Assembly (NCBI GenBank): GCA_905221605.1 | Contig: CAJNDS010002757.1 | Location: 242,001-306,000 of the forward strand | Direction: 5' to 3' | Source of the DNA: Symbiodinium natans | Taxonomy: Eukaryota; Sar; Dinophyceae; Suessiales; Symbiodiniaceae | DNA: 64,000 bases | Part shown: positions 10,784 to 21,643 of the stretch, in pieces | How positions within the stretch are numbered: the first letter of the stretch is position 1 | Layout: each line of letters opens with the position of its first letter | The notes under the pieces: generated by a model | What the model was told of the DNA's origin: nothing | Seen by the model: the letters and a program-made list of their open reading frames with translations, nothing else | The model's database searches: none | Made by a program: the position numbers and the translations under genes

Positions 10784-10862
10784 ACAAGGAGCACTTTCGG
10801 ACAAGTGAAACACTGAGACACCCACGCACAGCCGCATCATCCACTGGGCCAGGTTGTTCTCG
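10784..10862 (-). CDS. Exon-like island, unrecognised minus gene B
   Basis: Minus frame FENNLAQWMMRLCVGVSVFH. Lies downstream (minus strand) of two further islands at 10870-11069 and 11218-11308. Confidence 0.45.
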
Positions 10863-10869
10863 AACCTTC

Positions 10870-11069
10870 CCCTGCGCAGGAAGGGCTTTGGGTTTCGCTG
10901 CCACTGCTTCTCCCCAAGTCGCCGAGGAGAGGAGTCGTTCGGGAGTGGCTGAGGGTTGTTCGGGGAAGCGGGCTGCTTCTGCGATAGTGGTCTCAACACG
11001 GCGCCAAAAGCTTTTTTTGCCAAGGGCTGCCGTGCGGCCAGAAAGCTCTTGCACACATGGTGCAACCAC
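10870..11069 (-). CDS. Exon-like island, unrecognised minus gene B
   Basis: Acceptor GCAGCATTTCAG at 11070. The frame begins VVAPCVQELSGRTAALGKKS and continues FWRRVETTIAEAARFPEQ, helical and coding-like over about 65 codons. A second minus frame is also open over part of it. Confidence 0.5.
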
Positions 11070-11217
11070 CTGAAATGCTGCCCTAGCCCACAAAGCCGCA
11101 CCAAAACAACTCCTATGAAGATGGCTGTGCCGGAGGGCCTATGCTTGGAGCCGCAATCGGCTGGAATCCCTAAAACGCCCTCTTTACCAGCAAAAAGGGG
11201 CCTGCAAAGGAACACAT

Positions 11218-11308
11218 TGCAGGCATAGGTATCCTCGCCATTCGGGCCGCGTATGCGCTCGCCACCCAAGTACTGAGTGACAAAGTTGCTGAAATCCTCC
11301 GCGCACGG
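11218..11308 (-). CDS. Exon-like island, unrecognised minus gene B
   Basis: The minus frame reads AEDFSNFVTQYLGGERIRGP then NGEDTYACN, ending near CTGCAAT^GTGTTCC. A clear soluble-protein segment; family not recognised. Confidence 0.5.
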
Positions 11309-12044
11309 GGTGTAGGGTTTAGGGCTGCTCCCTTGCAAAAGGGTTACATCGAAACTCGAACACGAACTTGCAAGGCTTGGCTCGCGCAACAGAAGCCTCT
11401 CAAGCCCCTCTCAGCCCTCAAACCCTACCCCCTGATGTCCTCACGACAGCCGAACGTCCTCAACCCAGAACACTAGTTCCTGCTAGGACCTCAAGCCCAC
11501 GCACTGCTTGCTACTGACACCGTGCCGGCGGGATACCCTAAGCCCCTAAACATCCTCAAGCCTGAGCCCTAAACCCTATGCCCCAAACCCCCAAAAAGCC
11601 CTGAACCCCTTAAAGCCTTGAAACCCACGAACTCCTGCTTCACCTGTACGATCTCGGGACTCTCCCGCTTCTTCTCGGAGCCCGGACCAATCGCACGCAG
11701 CCGAATACGCCTCCGGCATGCTGCTGGTAGAATTAGGTGTCGAAATTCGGGATTTACACGATCTTCGAGTTTCTTCGGCGATCGATCGCAAGGATTCAGG
11801 CCTTCTTTTGCGGGGGGAAGGGGTATTGCATTTGCCTAAGGCAATGAAGGCTTCCGGTTTGGGCGGTGGGTATGCCAGAGGCCAGGAGATGCCGCCAAGG
11901 AGCTGATTTGCCAGGACCTGCAGGGCAGCTTAGGGTACCAAAACCGCGAAGGATGCTCATCCCTAACCCTTTTCCCTTAACTCTGCGCCTGGAAACTGGG
12001 GAACAAATCGCAAAGCCCCCTAAACACCTCAACTCCAAAAGCTA

Positions 12045-12136
12045 AATCCCCCTCTCAAAGCGGAGACGAACTCCCAGCATCGATTGCTCAGCCTGCGTCG
12101 TCTCCTCATCCTCGAAAAGCTCCGGCTCGCCTTCAC
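12045..12136 (-). CDS. Exon-like island, acidic segment
   Basis: Acceptor GAAAGCTTCAG at 12137. The frame reads EGEPELFEDEETTQAEQSML then GVRLRFERG. Lies next to the island at 12181-12285 on the same strand. Confidence 0.5.
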
Positions 12137-12180
12137 CTGAAGCTTTCTAGGACCACGAAAGCCCATTAAGCCCTAAGTCC

Positions 12181-12285
12181 TGAACAACCACCGCTCGCCT
12201 GCATAGAGCTCGATGAAGACGTGAGGCTCTACGGTTCCAACCTCCGGAAACAGGAACCAGAGCACTTGCAATGAGTCGTGCATTC
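12181..12285 (-). CDS. Exon-like island
   Basis: The minus frame reads LQVLWFLFPEVGTVEPHVFI then ELYAGERWLFRT, strongly coding-like with alternating hydrophobics. A CAG acceptor precedes it and an in-frame TAG or donor follows. No family recognised. Confidence 0.5.
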
Positions 12286-12699
12286 CTGCTGAGGTTAGAA
12301 GTCCGGCAAGCGAGCTGGAGCCGCATTAGGAGGGTGGTGGGGCTCGAGTTACTCATGCAAGCGAGCTACTTCTCCTTGGAACTCAAGGCCTAGAGAACTT
12401 CGTGACTTTAGAGCCGTTTCCCTCGGAAGCTTTATAATAGGGGCTTCTATGGACTAGAGTACAAGGGTACGGGCTTTGCGCCGCTGGCTTTGCTTAACCC
12501 TGAAGGGCATTTGTTTAGAGGGGCCAAGGGGCCAGCCCAGAAGCCGCCAAGGTCTAGGGTCTAGGGTTGCGACTCTCACAGTGGCATGCGCGGTCTAGGG
12601 TTTAGGGCTTATAGGGTTTAAGGGCCGTTTAGGGCTTAGGGCTTAGGATCCCCAAACCGTGAACCTTGAATCCTTTGGGTCTAGGGATTAAGAAGGGTT

Positions 12700-12755
12700 T
12701 ATGTGTTGTGGATTCCCTTTGCTTGCCTTACGGGCCTCCCCATCCACCAGCTGGG
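12700..12755 (+). CDS. Short exon-like island with a strong donor
   Basis: Ends at CCAGCTGG^GTGAGTCC, the best consensus donor in this stretch. Frame uncertain; one reads LWIPFACLTGLPIHQL. Confidence 0.3.
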
Positions 12756-12935
12756 TGAGTCCACACAACCCTTTGAGCAACCTGTAAGAACAAACCCCGA
12801 AGCCCTCAACGCCCCTCGCAAAGCCCCCCAAAGCTTGCCTAGTCTTGTCCGGCCCGTTAAACCCCTCACACCCCTAGCTCAGCCCTAAACCCTAAACCCT
12901 AAACCCTAAGCCCTAAACCCGAAACCCTCAACCCT

Positions 12936-13034
12936 ACTTTCTACAAAGCCTTCAGAGAGGTCTTCTCTCTTTGCCTCGGTCTTCCCCGGCCGGAAGAGGA
13001 GCTGCTGCTCTCGGCACCAGGCGCCGTCCTGCAG
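12936..13034 (+). CDS. Exon-like island framed by inverted telomere-like tracts
   Basis: CCCTAAA copies lie to the left (12884-12935) and TTTAGGG copies to the right (13049-13092). The plus frame reads TFYKAFREVFSLCLGLPRPE then EELLLSAPGAVLQG, clearly coding-like. No family recognised. Confidence 0.5.
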
Positions 13035-13048
13035 GGCGGGGGCGGGGG

Positions 13049-13092
13049 GGGGTTAGGTTTAGGGTTTAGGGTTTAGGATTTAGGGTTTAGGG
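13049..13092 (+). repeat. Telomere-like tract (TTTAGGG)
   Basis: Five to six copies with one GATTTAGGG variant, directly after a G-rich run. Confidence 0.85.
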
Positions 13093-14340
13093 CTTTAGGG
13101 TTGGGACGTTTCGGCCCCACATGACATCGCGTTTCCCAGCCGGAACGGCCGTCTCCAGGTTGCAGCTGTCTGCAGAAACACCTGCCAACTCTTGTGACAG
13201 ACTGCTACTATGGCTCCTCCAAGACCTGCTGTTGTGAGGCCACCTGGATTTCCTGGGCTCGCGGGCTATCCAAGGTTGAGAGTGACTTTTAGAGGCAATT
13301 GGGCTCAGCCCTCTTTGTACGTCTTCTCGGTTGAACCTTAGAGCTGCATAGTAGACAAGGGCCGGTTCTAAACTGTGCATCTACTGGTTGGCCACGCGCG
13401 TTTCTACAGACATCTGGTTTCTAAATCGGAAGATGCCGCTTTAGCTTTGAGCCGTTTGTGAAGACCCACAACCCCAGGTACCAAAGGATGGACGCGCACG
13501 TTTCTAAACTTTCGCGTTTCTTGACTGATTGGAAGAAACCACTCTGGCTATGGATCGTGTGTGACAAACCATAAGAGTGCATGACTATGCAGCTACGTAC
13601 TTGAATTCCTGACACTTCGAACCTTAAAGCCTTAAACCTTAAACCCACTTCAAGTTGTTGAGGGTCTGAACGACTCCTTGATTCGAACGGCACAGGCTTG
13701 GAGCACCCATGAACGCACCGGACACTTTGCTTCAACCTTTTCCTGCGGCCCTGAGTAGGGCACATGGAGACGGAGTCGCCCCTGCCCATCTGGGAGCTAC
13801 CGGGGCCTAGAAATCAGCGGCCCCCTCAAAATCAGCTGACCACCACCAAGGCATCACTTTCCGTTCTGCCTCTGGATGTAGCAGGCGATGTGCATGAAGA
13901 AGGAGATGGGAAGCAAGAAAGACCTCAAGGAGGAGGCTTCCTAAACTCACTTATTCCTTTTGCACCCCACGCCCGAGACTCTTTTTTCCTGAGCCAGACT
14001 TCCCTAAGCCCTCAAAACCAAGGCAGGCTGAACCCCTATAAATCGGATCCTCGGATCTCATGAACCCCTATAGATCGGATCCTCGGATCTCAACAAAACA
14101 GTTTGTCCCCGCCCAACCAAGGGTTCGCCATTCAGTTTGAAAGGGGCTTGGAGCTCGCAAAGAGGGTTCACAATTCACCTGTCAGATAACCCCGAGGCTC
14201 CGTTACGCCGATACCCGAAGCCCTAAGCTCCGAACTATTCTGAACCCTGATCCCCTTGTGCAAAGTTGGGCCGCAGCCCTGAACCCTGCACCCTGAATCC
14301 TAAACCCTGTCGCACAGGCTTGTCTGAGCTCAATTGTCAA
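13093..14340. other. Mixed-strand open frames, no firm gene
   Basis: Overlapping frames on both strands at 13110-13380 and 13764-14063 have partly coding-like composition, but strand cannot be decided. A 20 bp tandem (GAACCCCTATA...CGGATC) repeats at 14029-14090. Confidence 0.3.
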
Positions 14341-14467
14341 ACCCGAACCCTAAACCCTAAACCCTAAACCCTAAACCCTAAACCCTAACCCCTAACCCCT
14401 AACCCCTAACCCCTAAACCCTAAACCCTAAACCCTAAACCCTAAACCCTAAACCCTAAACCCTAAAC
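14341..14467 (-). repeat. Telomere-like tract (CCCTAAA on +)
   Basis: About 17 copies with a central block of CCCCTAA variants. Its right end is the intron start (GTTTAGGG on the minus strand) of the exon at 14468-14596. Confidence 0.9.
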
Positions 14468-14596
14468 CCCAAGCCAAGGGACTCCACGATGTAGGACACA
14501 TTGAAGAAGCCACCGGCATCCACCTTCGCCCATTGCGGGTCATAGAAGTTGAACTGGAGGTTGCCATAGAGGCCGACGCCGAAGAAGAGCATGGAC
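14468..14596 (-). CDS. Exon with telomere-repeat donor, unrecognised gene
   Basis: Acceptor TACATTAG at 14597; donor CTTGGG^GTTTAGGG at 14467. The frame reads MLFFGVGLYGNLQFNFYDPQ then WAKVDAGGFFNVSYIVESLG: very coding-like, aromatic-rich. The 5' splice site is supplied by the telomere-like tract itself. Confidence 0.6.
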
Positions 14597-14678
14597 CTAA
14601 TGTAGGGGTCTAGGGGTTTGGGGGTTAGGGTTTATTCCCTAAACCCTAAACCCTAAACCCTAAACCCTAATATCATAA

Positions 14679-14679
14679 C

Positions 14680-14710
<31 letters not shown>

Positions 14711-14716
14711 AAAAAA
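14679..14716. repeat. Poly(C)-poly(A) compound block, C22A16
   Basis: Same C-then-A structure and orientation as the block at 9385. Confidence 0.9.
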
Positions 14717-15280
14717 CTTACAGTGTGTAGGGCTTCGAGGGATCAAGACCCGTAACCCTAAGGTTGTGCCCCTAAAAGTTCCTCTTAATATGCGCACTCA
14801 TACTACTTCAGGGATCTGTAAAAAAGGGTCCCCAAATCTGCGGGTTCAGGGGGGGTTTCAGGGGTTTAGGCTCCTCAAGCCCCGGCCCTAGAGTGGGCCA
14901 TAGCAAGAGCCTCCTGAATTTGAAGCCCGCCCTAAGTCTTCGCCGAGGCCCCAAGTTCACACAACAAGCCCATCACGATCCGAAGCCAAAAAAAAGAACC
15001 ACCCTTAATCCTTACACCTAAAGCCATGAAGCCGTGACCCGAAGACCCTCAACCAAAACGCCCTAGCATCAAAAACCGCAAGCTGTAAACACTGAGCAAA
15101 TCCTGAACGCCCAGCTATTAAAATACGCCAGCGCAACGAAATCAACAAATCAACAGTTGAGCACATGCGAGAAAGAACAGCCCACTCTTAATCCCTTATA
15201 ATCCCTTAAGCCCTTAACACCCTAACACCCTGAAAACCCTGAAAACCCCCAAAAAACCCTAAAAAACCCTCAACAAACAC

Positions 15281-15381
15281 CAGGAACTCGACTCCTCCCA
15301 AGAGGCAGGAAGGCCAGCTCGTTGGAGCTGAAAGCCTTGAGGTTGCCAATGACATGGCTGGTGTACTTGCCCTCCTTGATC
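15281..15381 (-). CDS. Exon-like island, unrecognised gene
   Basis: Acceptor CCCCCCCAG at 15382; donor TTCCTG^GTGTTTG at 15280. The frame reads IKEGKYTSHVIGNLKAFSSN then ELAFLPLG. Same strand as the exons at 14468 and 15783; possibly one gene. Confidence 0.55.
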
Positions 15382-15400
15382 CTGGGGGGGTGTATGCTTT

Positions 15401-15429
15401 TAGGGTTTAGGGTTTAGGGTTTAGGGTTT
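15401..15429 (+). repeat. Telomere-like tract (TTTAGGG)
   Basis: Four copies just upstream (minus sense) of the exon at 15281-15381. Confidence 0.8.
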
Positions 15430-15716
15430 CGTTTCTAAGAATGCTTCGACATGCCCCAAACCCCGTAAAACCCCCCTGAACCTACAAAAGGAGGATGTAA
15501 GGAAAGACTTCACCACGCGCCTTAATTTTTTTAAGGGTACGCCCAAGGGGAATGTTGCTTCTTGGGCTTCTTGAAAGCTCGAATCATGGCCCCCAAAAGC
15601 ACGCCCCCAAAAAAACTCTACCTTGGGGGGGGAGGGGGGGTGCTTCTTTGAGGGCTCTTTTTGATCTCTTCTGCAAAGAAAAAAGCACACGTGGGGCGCA
15701 AAAGGTCTCCAGGAAC

Positions 15717-15781
15717 CCCTAAACCCTAAACCCTAAACCCTCAACCCTCAACCCTCAACCCTAAACCCTAAACCCTAAACC
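15717..15781 (-). repeat. Telomere-like tract (CCCTAAA on +) with CCCTCAA variants
   Basis: About nine copies, the middle three TCAACCC-type. Left flank of the exon at 15783-15882. Confidence 0.85.
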
Positions 15782-15782
15782 C

Positions 15783-15882
15783 TCCAAGGCTCATGGGGGT
15801 GCCCGGGTAGTCGGGGAGCCATCCTTGGGCCTTGTCCGGGTGCCAGTACAGGGGCCTTGGTAGCCCAGGAACCACATGATCA
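15783..15882 (-). CDS. Exon-like island framed by inverted telomere-like tracts
   Basis: The minus frame contains RPLYWHPDKAQGWLPDYPGT, convincingly coding. C-rich tract on the left and G-rich on the right (plus strand). Splice boundaries are not obvious because no AG lies in the C-rich side. Confidence 0.5.
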
Positions 15883-15950
15883 GGGTTTAGGGTTTAGGGT
15901 TTGGGGTTAGGGTTTAGGGTTTGGGGTTTAGGGTTTGGGGTTTAGGGCTT
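15883..15950 (+). repeat. Telomere-like tract (TTTAGGG/TTTGGGG)
   Basis: About nine copies alternating TTTAGGG and TTTGGGG. Confidence 0.85.
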
Positions 15951-16033
15951 GGGGTGTAGGGGTTTATAAGGGAACCTTGAACATTGGAACAAAAAAGGTG
16001 GCAAAAGGGTACTGCTGGGCTACTAAGGGGCCC

Positions 16034-16106
16034 TTTCAGGTACTCCGAGGTGTACTGCAAGTAGACCTGCTCAAAGAGCCGCTGGTCCGCGACCGTCTCT
16101 ACGTAC
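16034..16106 (-). CDS. Exon-like island, unrecognised gene
   Basis: Acceptor GTAGCCGAG at 16107. The frame reads YVETVADQRLFEQVYLQYTS then EYLK. A plus frame overlaps but lacks good splice signals. Confidence 0.5.
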
Positions 16107-16240
16107 CTCGGCTACATGGGCGCCCGAAAATGCTGGCAACTGCTGCAAGGGTCCTGGCGCTGCTGCGCTTCGTTTTTTCAAGATTCGGTTGAACACCCCC
16201 ACACAACAAGATCGAACACGGATGTAAACCAAAGCACTTA

Positions 16241-16242
16241 CC

Positions 16243-16273
<31 letters not shown>

Positions 16274-16276
16274 AAA
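16241..16276. repeat. Poly(C)-poly(A) compound block, C23A13
   Basis: Lies about 30 bp inside the intron after the minus exon at 16306-16395, where it reads T13G23. Confidence 0.9.
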
Positions 16277-16305
16277 CACCTAAACCCCAAAAGCCCTATA
16301 TCAAC

Positions 16306-16395
16306 TCTCTCGAGCTTCTTGTCCGTCGGCTTCGCCTCAGCCCTCCTCGCGGCGCGAGTGCGAAAGGCCGCCGCGAGACCGGCATGGGCTCCCAC
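16306..16395 (-). CDS. Exon-like island, basic segment
   Basis: Acceptor GCAGTGAG at 16396; donor CGAGAGA^GTTGATATAGGG at 16305. The frame includes AAAFRTRAARRAEAKPTDKK then LER. Family unknown. Confidence 0.5.
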
Positions 16396-16435
16396 CTCAC
16401 TGCTTTTGTGTGCTTCTTTGGGGGGGTTCCGAAAT

Positions 16436-16502
16436 TCGGGGTACCTGATTGGGGTCCTTATTGTAAGGGGATCCTACTATGCGGGGGTCTATTTTAGGGG
16501 CC
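16436..16502 (+). repeat. Dispersed short element, family 2 copy
   Basis: GGGGTACCTGATTGGGGTCC and following bases resemble the reverse complement of 52233-52290. Non-coding and G-rich. Confidence 0.5.
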
Positions 16503-16907
16503 CCCCATTTTCGTAAACACCCGTTTGGGCGCTTTGCGCCTTTTTTGGTTCGGGTTTAGGATAGTTCACTTGACAAATACCCTTTTCGAAGGAGGCGGGG
16601 TGGTGGAGAACAGCCGAGCCACAGCCAGGCCTGCCACCGCCAATCCCCAGCCTGGGTTCTGGAGGGAAACTGTTCACTCTGTGGGGTTTTTTTTGGTCTA
16701 TAGGGTCTGGGGTTGATAGGGTTTAGGGCCTTTAGGGGCTCTGAATTTTGTGGGTTTGGAAATTGGGGAAACTCCCTCCGTCTCACTCTCCCGCTGCCTC
16801 TCCCTCTCACTTGTCTTTCCTCTTCGTTGGGGAGAGGAAGGGTGGCCTATCTTCCTTGTCCTCTCCCTGTCTCTTTCTCTCTCTCCTCTCTTTCCCTTCC
16901 TTTCCCA

Positions 16908-17035
16908 GCTCTTTCCTGCGTGTTTCTTGACGCCCAAGCAGCCAGCCGCCTCCATCGGCGGCGCCGTGGCCGCCGCTGCCTTGGGTGCCGCGAGCGGCGC
17001 CCCCCGCGCCGTGGGCGACACGAAGGCCTCGATGG
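16908..17035 (+). CDS. Exon-like island after a polypyrimidine tract
   Basis: A long CT-rich run ends TTTCCCAG at 16907; the frame contains GGAVAAAALGAASGAPRAVG and ends GATG^GTAGGAAG. An alternative minus frame is also open. Confidence 0.35.
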
Positions 17036-17480
17036 TAGGAAGCTCAGGGATCAAGGGTCAAGGAATCAAGAAGCGCTCAAAAAGTTGCTGTAGGGTTTCG
17101 GGGCCTAGGATAAGGAAAGCTTAGATTTCAGGGTGTGTTGGGCGAGGTGCTTGGGAAGCAAGTTTCTGAAACTTGGCTTTTTGTTGAGCTGCAAGGTTCA
17201 GGCTTTAACAACTTTAGGGATTCGGAATTCGGGAGAGATGTGGGATGCCCCTGGCTTTGGGGACACTAGGCCTGTCATGAGAGCTTCTTAGGGTGCCCAT
17301 AGACCCAGGTTCCTGGTACCTCACTACAACACGTAGCATGCAGAGAGTCAAAAGTATACAGGGGCCTTAAGGTGGGGTACCGGTAACAGGGAGGGAGTAT
17401 GGGGACTCTAAGAGATTGCCAGATCCAGGAGACTCTGCGCTCCAACAAAGTATGCCTTGAAGCCTGTTAAGGTTGCAACT

Positions 17481-17633
17481 TGCTAGGGGTGAAGCAACTG
17501 TCATGACGTCTTTGGCCCCCATCTGGCCTCGAAGGCGATACTGGCCAGGCAGCACGCTGCCACGACCGCCACGGCAGTTCTCAACTGGCTCATGGCGCGC
17601 TACGTAGTCGAGGATAGCTCTGACCAGCGTTCT
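17481..17633 (-). CDS. Exon-like island, unrecognised gene
   Basis: Acceptor GGCCCAG at 17634. The frame reads RTLVRAILDYVARHEPVENC then RGGRGSVLPGQYRLRG. Donor probably GCAA^GTTGCAACC. Confidence 0.55.
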
Positions 17634-17919
17634 CTGGGCCAAACTTGCACCAACAGGTGTGCGATGGTGTGCGTGTACACCACAAGCCGAACTCCTCCAC
17701 CGGAAAATCCGAAAATCCAAGCCTAACCCGAACTCAAACCTGGCTAATCAGGAGGGACTGCGCAAGCTCCAAGCCTCATCCCACCCTCCCCAATTCCCAG
17801 GCGCGGAGTTTCTGCCTCACAAAGCGGCAAGCTCGCACTGTTTGAACCGGAAGCCTAGACGCCTTACCAGCAAAAAGGCCCTAAAACCCGGAAGTCCGCC
17901 GCTATTCCCGAAAAGGCAC

Positions 17920-17982
17920 CCTAAACCCTAAACCCTAAACCCTAAACCCTAAACCCTAAACCCTAAACCCTAAACCCTAAAC
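17920..17982 (-). repeat. Telomere-like tract (CCCTAAA on +)
   Basis: Nine copies; the right end forms the minus-strand intron start GTTTAGGG of the next exon. Confidence 0.9.
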
Positions 17983-18142
17983 CCTGTGAGATGCAAGGTT
18001 CCCATCCCTGCAGCTCGAAGAAGGTCACGACGTCGGCCGTGGCCCGGAGCATGTTCAGCTCGGAAACGTCCCAGGTGTACCTCGCAGGGCCATCCGCCCA
18101 TCCACCCAAGGGGTACAGGTTAGGCGAAATAATATCACCACA
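17983..18142 (-). CDS. Exon with telomere-repeat donor, unrecognised gene
   Basis: Acceptor GAGAAATAG at 18143; donor CACAGG^GTTTAGGG at 17982. The frame reads DIISPNLYPLGGWADGPARY then TWDVSELNMLRATADVVTFF, strongly coding. A trinucleotide array lies in the preceding intron. Confidence 0.6.
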
Positions 18143-18180
18143 CTATTTCTCGCATTATTCTCAATATAGTACGATCTACT

Positions 18181-18762
<582 letters not shown>

Positions 18763-18816
18763 AAATCAGGTTCTTGTTTTCGGTGTAGATGTTCTGAAGG
18801 GGTCTATGAAAGCTAC

Positions 18817-18940
18817 CGATATGAATTCGGAAATGGCGGAGTTCAGTTTGAAGTTTCAGCTGCCCAGGTTTGGAGTACTTGAGGTGTCCCTGGCACCTGC
18901 GGCACAAGGTGTCGCCCTCGCGGAAATGCCCAGCCCTTTC
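18817..18940 (-). CDS. Exon with CxxC pair, unrecognised gene
   Basis: Acceptor GCGGCCCAG at 18941; donor TATCG^GTAGCT at 18816. The frame reads GHFREGDTLCRRCQGHLKYS then KPGQLKLQTELRHFRIHI. The CRRC pair could be half a zinc site. Confidence 0.55.
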
Positions 18941-19240
18941 CTGGGCCGCGTTTGTGCAAGACCCAGTTCAGACGGAATGGCGTCTCTTCAGCTGGTTCGT
19001 GATTTGTCGAAGGGTTTTTGGGTTTCAGGTCATTGGTGAGTTGAGGAGGAGTGGAGGAGTGGATGATGCCCGAATCCCCAGAAGTACCCCTATGGTGTAG
19101 AACTGATAGAACCGACAACCACTCCCCCACTGTCTCCTCAAGCTGCAGCAATTCGCAAGACGAAGGCTTGGATTGAAACTTCAGGATTGAATGAGGAAAC
19201 CCTTTTCGCGCAATTAAAGGGTGCCGCAAGCCCTCATAAG

Positions 19241-19331
19241 GCAGCTCCGGCTGCTGGCAATCGGTTGCCGGGTGTCGCAACCCCACCTCGAGCGGAAGAA
19301 GTTATCCAATTTCGAGTGGATCTCCCGCACC
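19241..19331 (-). CDS. Exon-like island
   Basis: Acceptor CTCGTCAG at 19332. The frame reads VREIHSKLDNFFRSRWGCDT. Probably the same gene as 18817-18940. Confidence 0.5.
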
Positions 19332-19612
19332 TGACGAGGCACGGTTCTTCGTTGGGATCTTAAGGTGCTTGCTGAGGTTTAGGGCTTGAGGGCTTCGGGA
19401 GCAGTATCTGGGTTATGAGGGCTTCTTATTGCCACTTCTTGGGTTGGGTGCTTCTGCACATTCCCCGGAGGGCTTTGGTAGATGGGGCTTAGGGTTTTGG
19501 GGGTTTAGGAGTTTTTTTGGTCTCAATGTCATCAGAAGGGTACCCCCAGCCCAAAGTAGTGAACAATCTTCCCGGGGGCGGCGGGGGGGGGGGGGAGGAG
19601 GGGCAAACCTAC

Positions 19613-19710
19613 AACTCCGGTACCAACCGACGCTGCTGGCGCGGGGCATGCTGGCCGTTCACTTCGATGTTGCCAAGCGCGTTGAGGATGACTTGGAGGT
19701 ACTTCCTGCA
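19613..19710 (-). CDS. Exon-like island, strand tentative
   Basis: The minus frame reads CRKYLQVILNALGNIEVNGQ and ends at GGAGTT^GTAGGT, a good donor. A plus frame is open too. Confidence 0.4.
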
Positions 19711-19737
19711 GCTTTCGGTTGAGGGACCGGCGCTAAA

Positions 19738-19776
19738 CCCCCCCCCCCCCCAAAAAAAAAAAAACAAAAAAAAAAA
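19738..19776. repeat. Poly(C)-poly(A) compound block
   Basis: C14A13, then one C and a second A run. Same orientation as the other blocks. Confidence 0.9.
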
Positions 19777-20174
19777 CGCTAAACCCGTAAATGCGAACCA
19801 AACCCCTTAGGAAAGCATAGGGTGCCATGCGCCCTAGACCCTCAACCAAATGACCCTGAACCCCCAACCCTATACCCGAAAAGCCTACAGAAAGGCGTCT
19901 TGGTCCCATCCTCTAGACGCTTTGTTGCATCTGTATTGTTGCGGCTAGCCACAAAACCCTAGGCCCACAGCCCTGAATTCCGCACACCCTAACCTCTACC
20001 TGAGCCCAGGTTCCCTTTAAGCCCCCTGAAGCCCTCCTCAGCCAGGAAGTTTTTTCAGGAGGGCGGGGGCCGATGGTCAGTGAGAAGGAGGGCTTGCACA
20101 GCTTATGGGGGGGCCTTACAGGGTGCCAATGCACGTAGGAGGGAGGGAGGGAGAGAGAGAGAGAGAGCGACTTG

Positions 20175-20230
20175 GGGTGTAGGGTTTAGGGTTTAGGGTT
20201 AGGGTTTAGGGATTAGGGTGGTTTAGGGTT
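20175..20230 (+). repeat. Telomere-like tract (TTTAGGG)
   Basis: Six to seven imperfect copies, preceded by a (GA)n run. Confidence 0.8.
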
Positions 20231-20309
20231 ACTAGTGCTTAGAGGTTTCACCCACGACCCCATGGAAACCAAAGCCTGCGAAGCCCTGCGAAGGCCTCAG
20301 CCCTAAAAC

Positions 20310-20412
20310 CTGATTGTGCTGAGCTTCGAGTCACCCAGGGGGTGGTAGTCCCGCCTAAAGATCATCTGCCTTTGCTTGCCCAGATGCTTCCCAAGACGGC
20401 TGCGGGCGGATT
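20310..20412 (-). CDS. Exon with telomere-type donor
   Basis: The frame reads SARSRLGKHLGKQRQMIFRR then DYHPLGDSKLSTI, ending ATCAG^GTTTTAGG at 20309. Convincingly coding; family unknown. Confidence 0.55.
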
Positions 20413-20559
20413 TTAGGATTCAGGAGTTTGCGGTTTAGCTTGGGGCAGCTTACGGCCTGGGTGTTAACTTCGCGTTAGTTGTGACTAAGACCTTGCGAAG
20501 CAGATGCGGCAGCAGGTCGCACTCTACAAGTCATTGGGCCCGAAACCCTAAACCCTCTT

Positions 20560-20860
20560 CAGGAGCCCCTTTTGAACCGAAAACTGTTGCCAGCTCGAGC
20601 TTCCCCAAGTACCCTGAGAAAAAGACAGCAATAAAAATGCACTGGGAATGATGACTACGAAAAAAACACCTATTGTTATAGCAACTCTGATAACAACTTG
20701 CCCTGCAATCCCTGGACGACCCGCATTTTGAGCAGGGGCACTGCTCGCTAAAGCGGCCGTCGGCACCGTAGTTGCCAGTGTTGCAGGCCACGAGGCTCCA
20801 TCCCTCGAAAAAGGGTTGAGGATTAAACTCAGGAGACATAGGGTTTTTGGGCTTCAGGGT
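20560..20860 (-). CDS. Cys-rich then transmembrane coding stretch
   Basis: One minus frame reads CNTGNYGADGRFSEQCPCSK (Cys-rich, extracellular-like); the next frame continues with a hydrophobic segment (VAITIGVFFVVIIPSAFLLL). The shift between frames suggests a very short intron, an error or a broken gene. Looks like part of a surface membrane protein. Confidence 0.45.
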
Positions 20861-21006
20861 AGTTAGGAAGTCGCTGAAGGCCCGTTGCAAAAGGGCTACC
20901 CTAGAACCAGCCCCTGCCGGCTGAAGTGGCTTTTTCTGGGAGACCGGCACTTTGGGATTTCGGGTAGGGCTTCAGTAGCCGCAAAAAAAGATCCCATATG
21001 TAATCA

Positions 21007-21085
21007 TAGTATAATATTTATATATATACATATGTATACATATATACATATTTATATATATGTATATGTATGTGTATATATATGC
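21007..21085. repeat. AT-rich microsatellite
   Basis: (TA)n with TACATATG and TGTATA units. Confidence 0.7.
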
Positions 21086-21543
21086 TCACCCATATTCATA
21101 TTTATGAAAATAAGCAGACATATACACCCATCTGCTTAAAGAAGAATGTCTTCTTCGGCCATGCCCCTGGCCTCATGCGTCGTAATCACATCGCAGACAT
21201 CCGTGCACCTTTGCCAGGAGCACGGGAAACCGAGGGACATCGAGACAAGAAGCCGCACAGTTTCAGTGCCTTTTTATACAAAGCCGAGGCGGTTTATAGG
21301 GTTTAGGTTCATGACAGGTTTAGGCCCTCATCTGCAGAAGGCGACTTCTTATCGGGCTTGTCTGGTGCCAGAGTGTCACCTAAGAACTCTGTCGCTTTGG
21401 GGCTTATGGGGTTAAGGACTTAGGGATGTTTAGGTTTAGGGTCAGGGTAGGTAGGTTTAGGGCTCAGGGAAGCTTCTGGTTCTTGGGGGGGATGTCTAGG
21501 TTTTAGGGCTTCGGGTTTTGGCTAGGGACTCAAACAACCTGAG

Positions 21544-21643
21544 CCTCGTCCCAACGAACCCCCTGGCGGCCGGGGCGCAGGAGACCGAAGTTGCTATCCA
21601 GGCTGCCGCCACTGCCCTTGAAGATGCCGTCACCGGCCTCCAG
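21544..21643 (+). CDS. Exon with GC donor running into a telomere-like tract
   Basis: Acceptor AACCTGAG at 21543. The plus frame reads TNPLAAGAQETEVAIQAAAT then ALEDAVTGLQ, ending CCAG^GCTTAGGG. The intron that follows holds the SL-tagged retrocopy at 21692-24170. Confidence 0.55.
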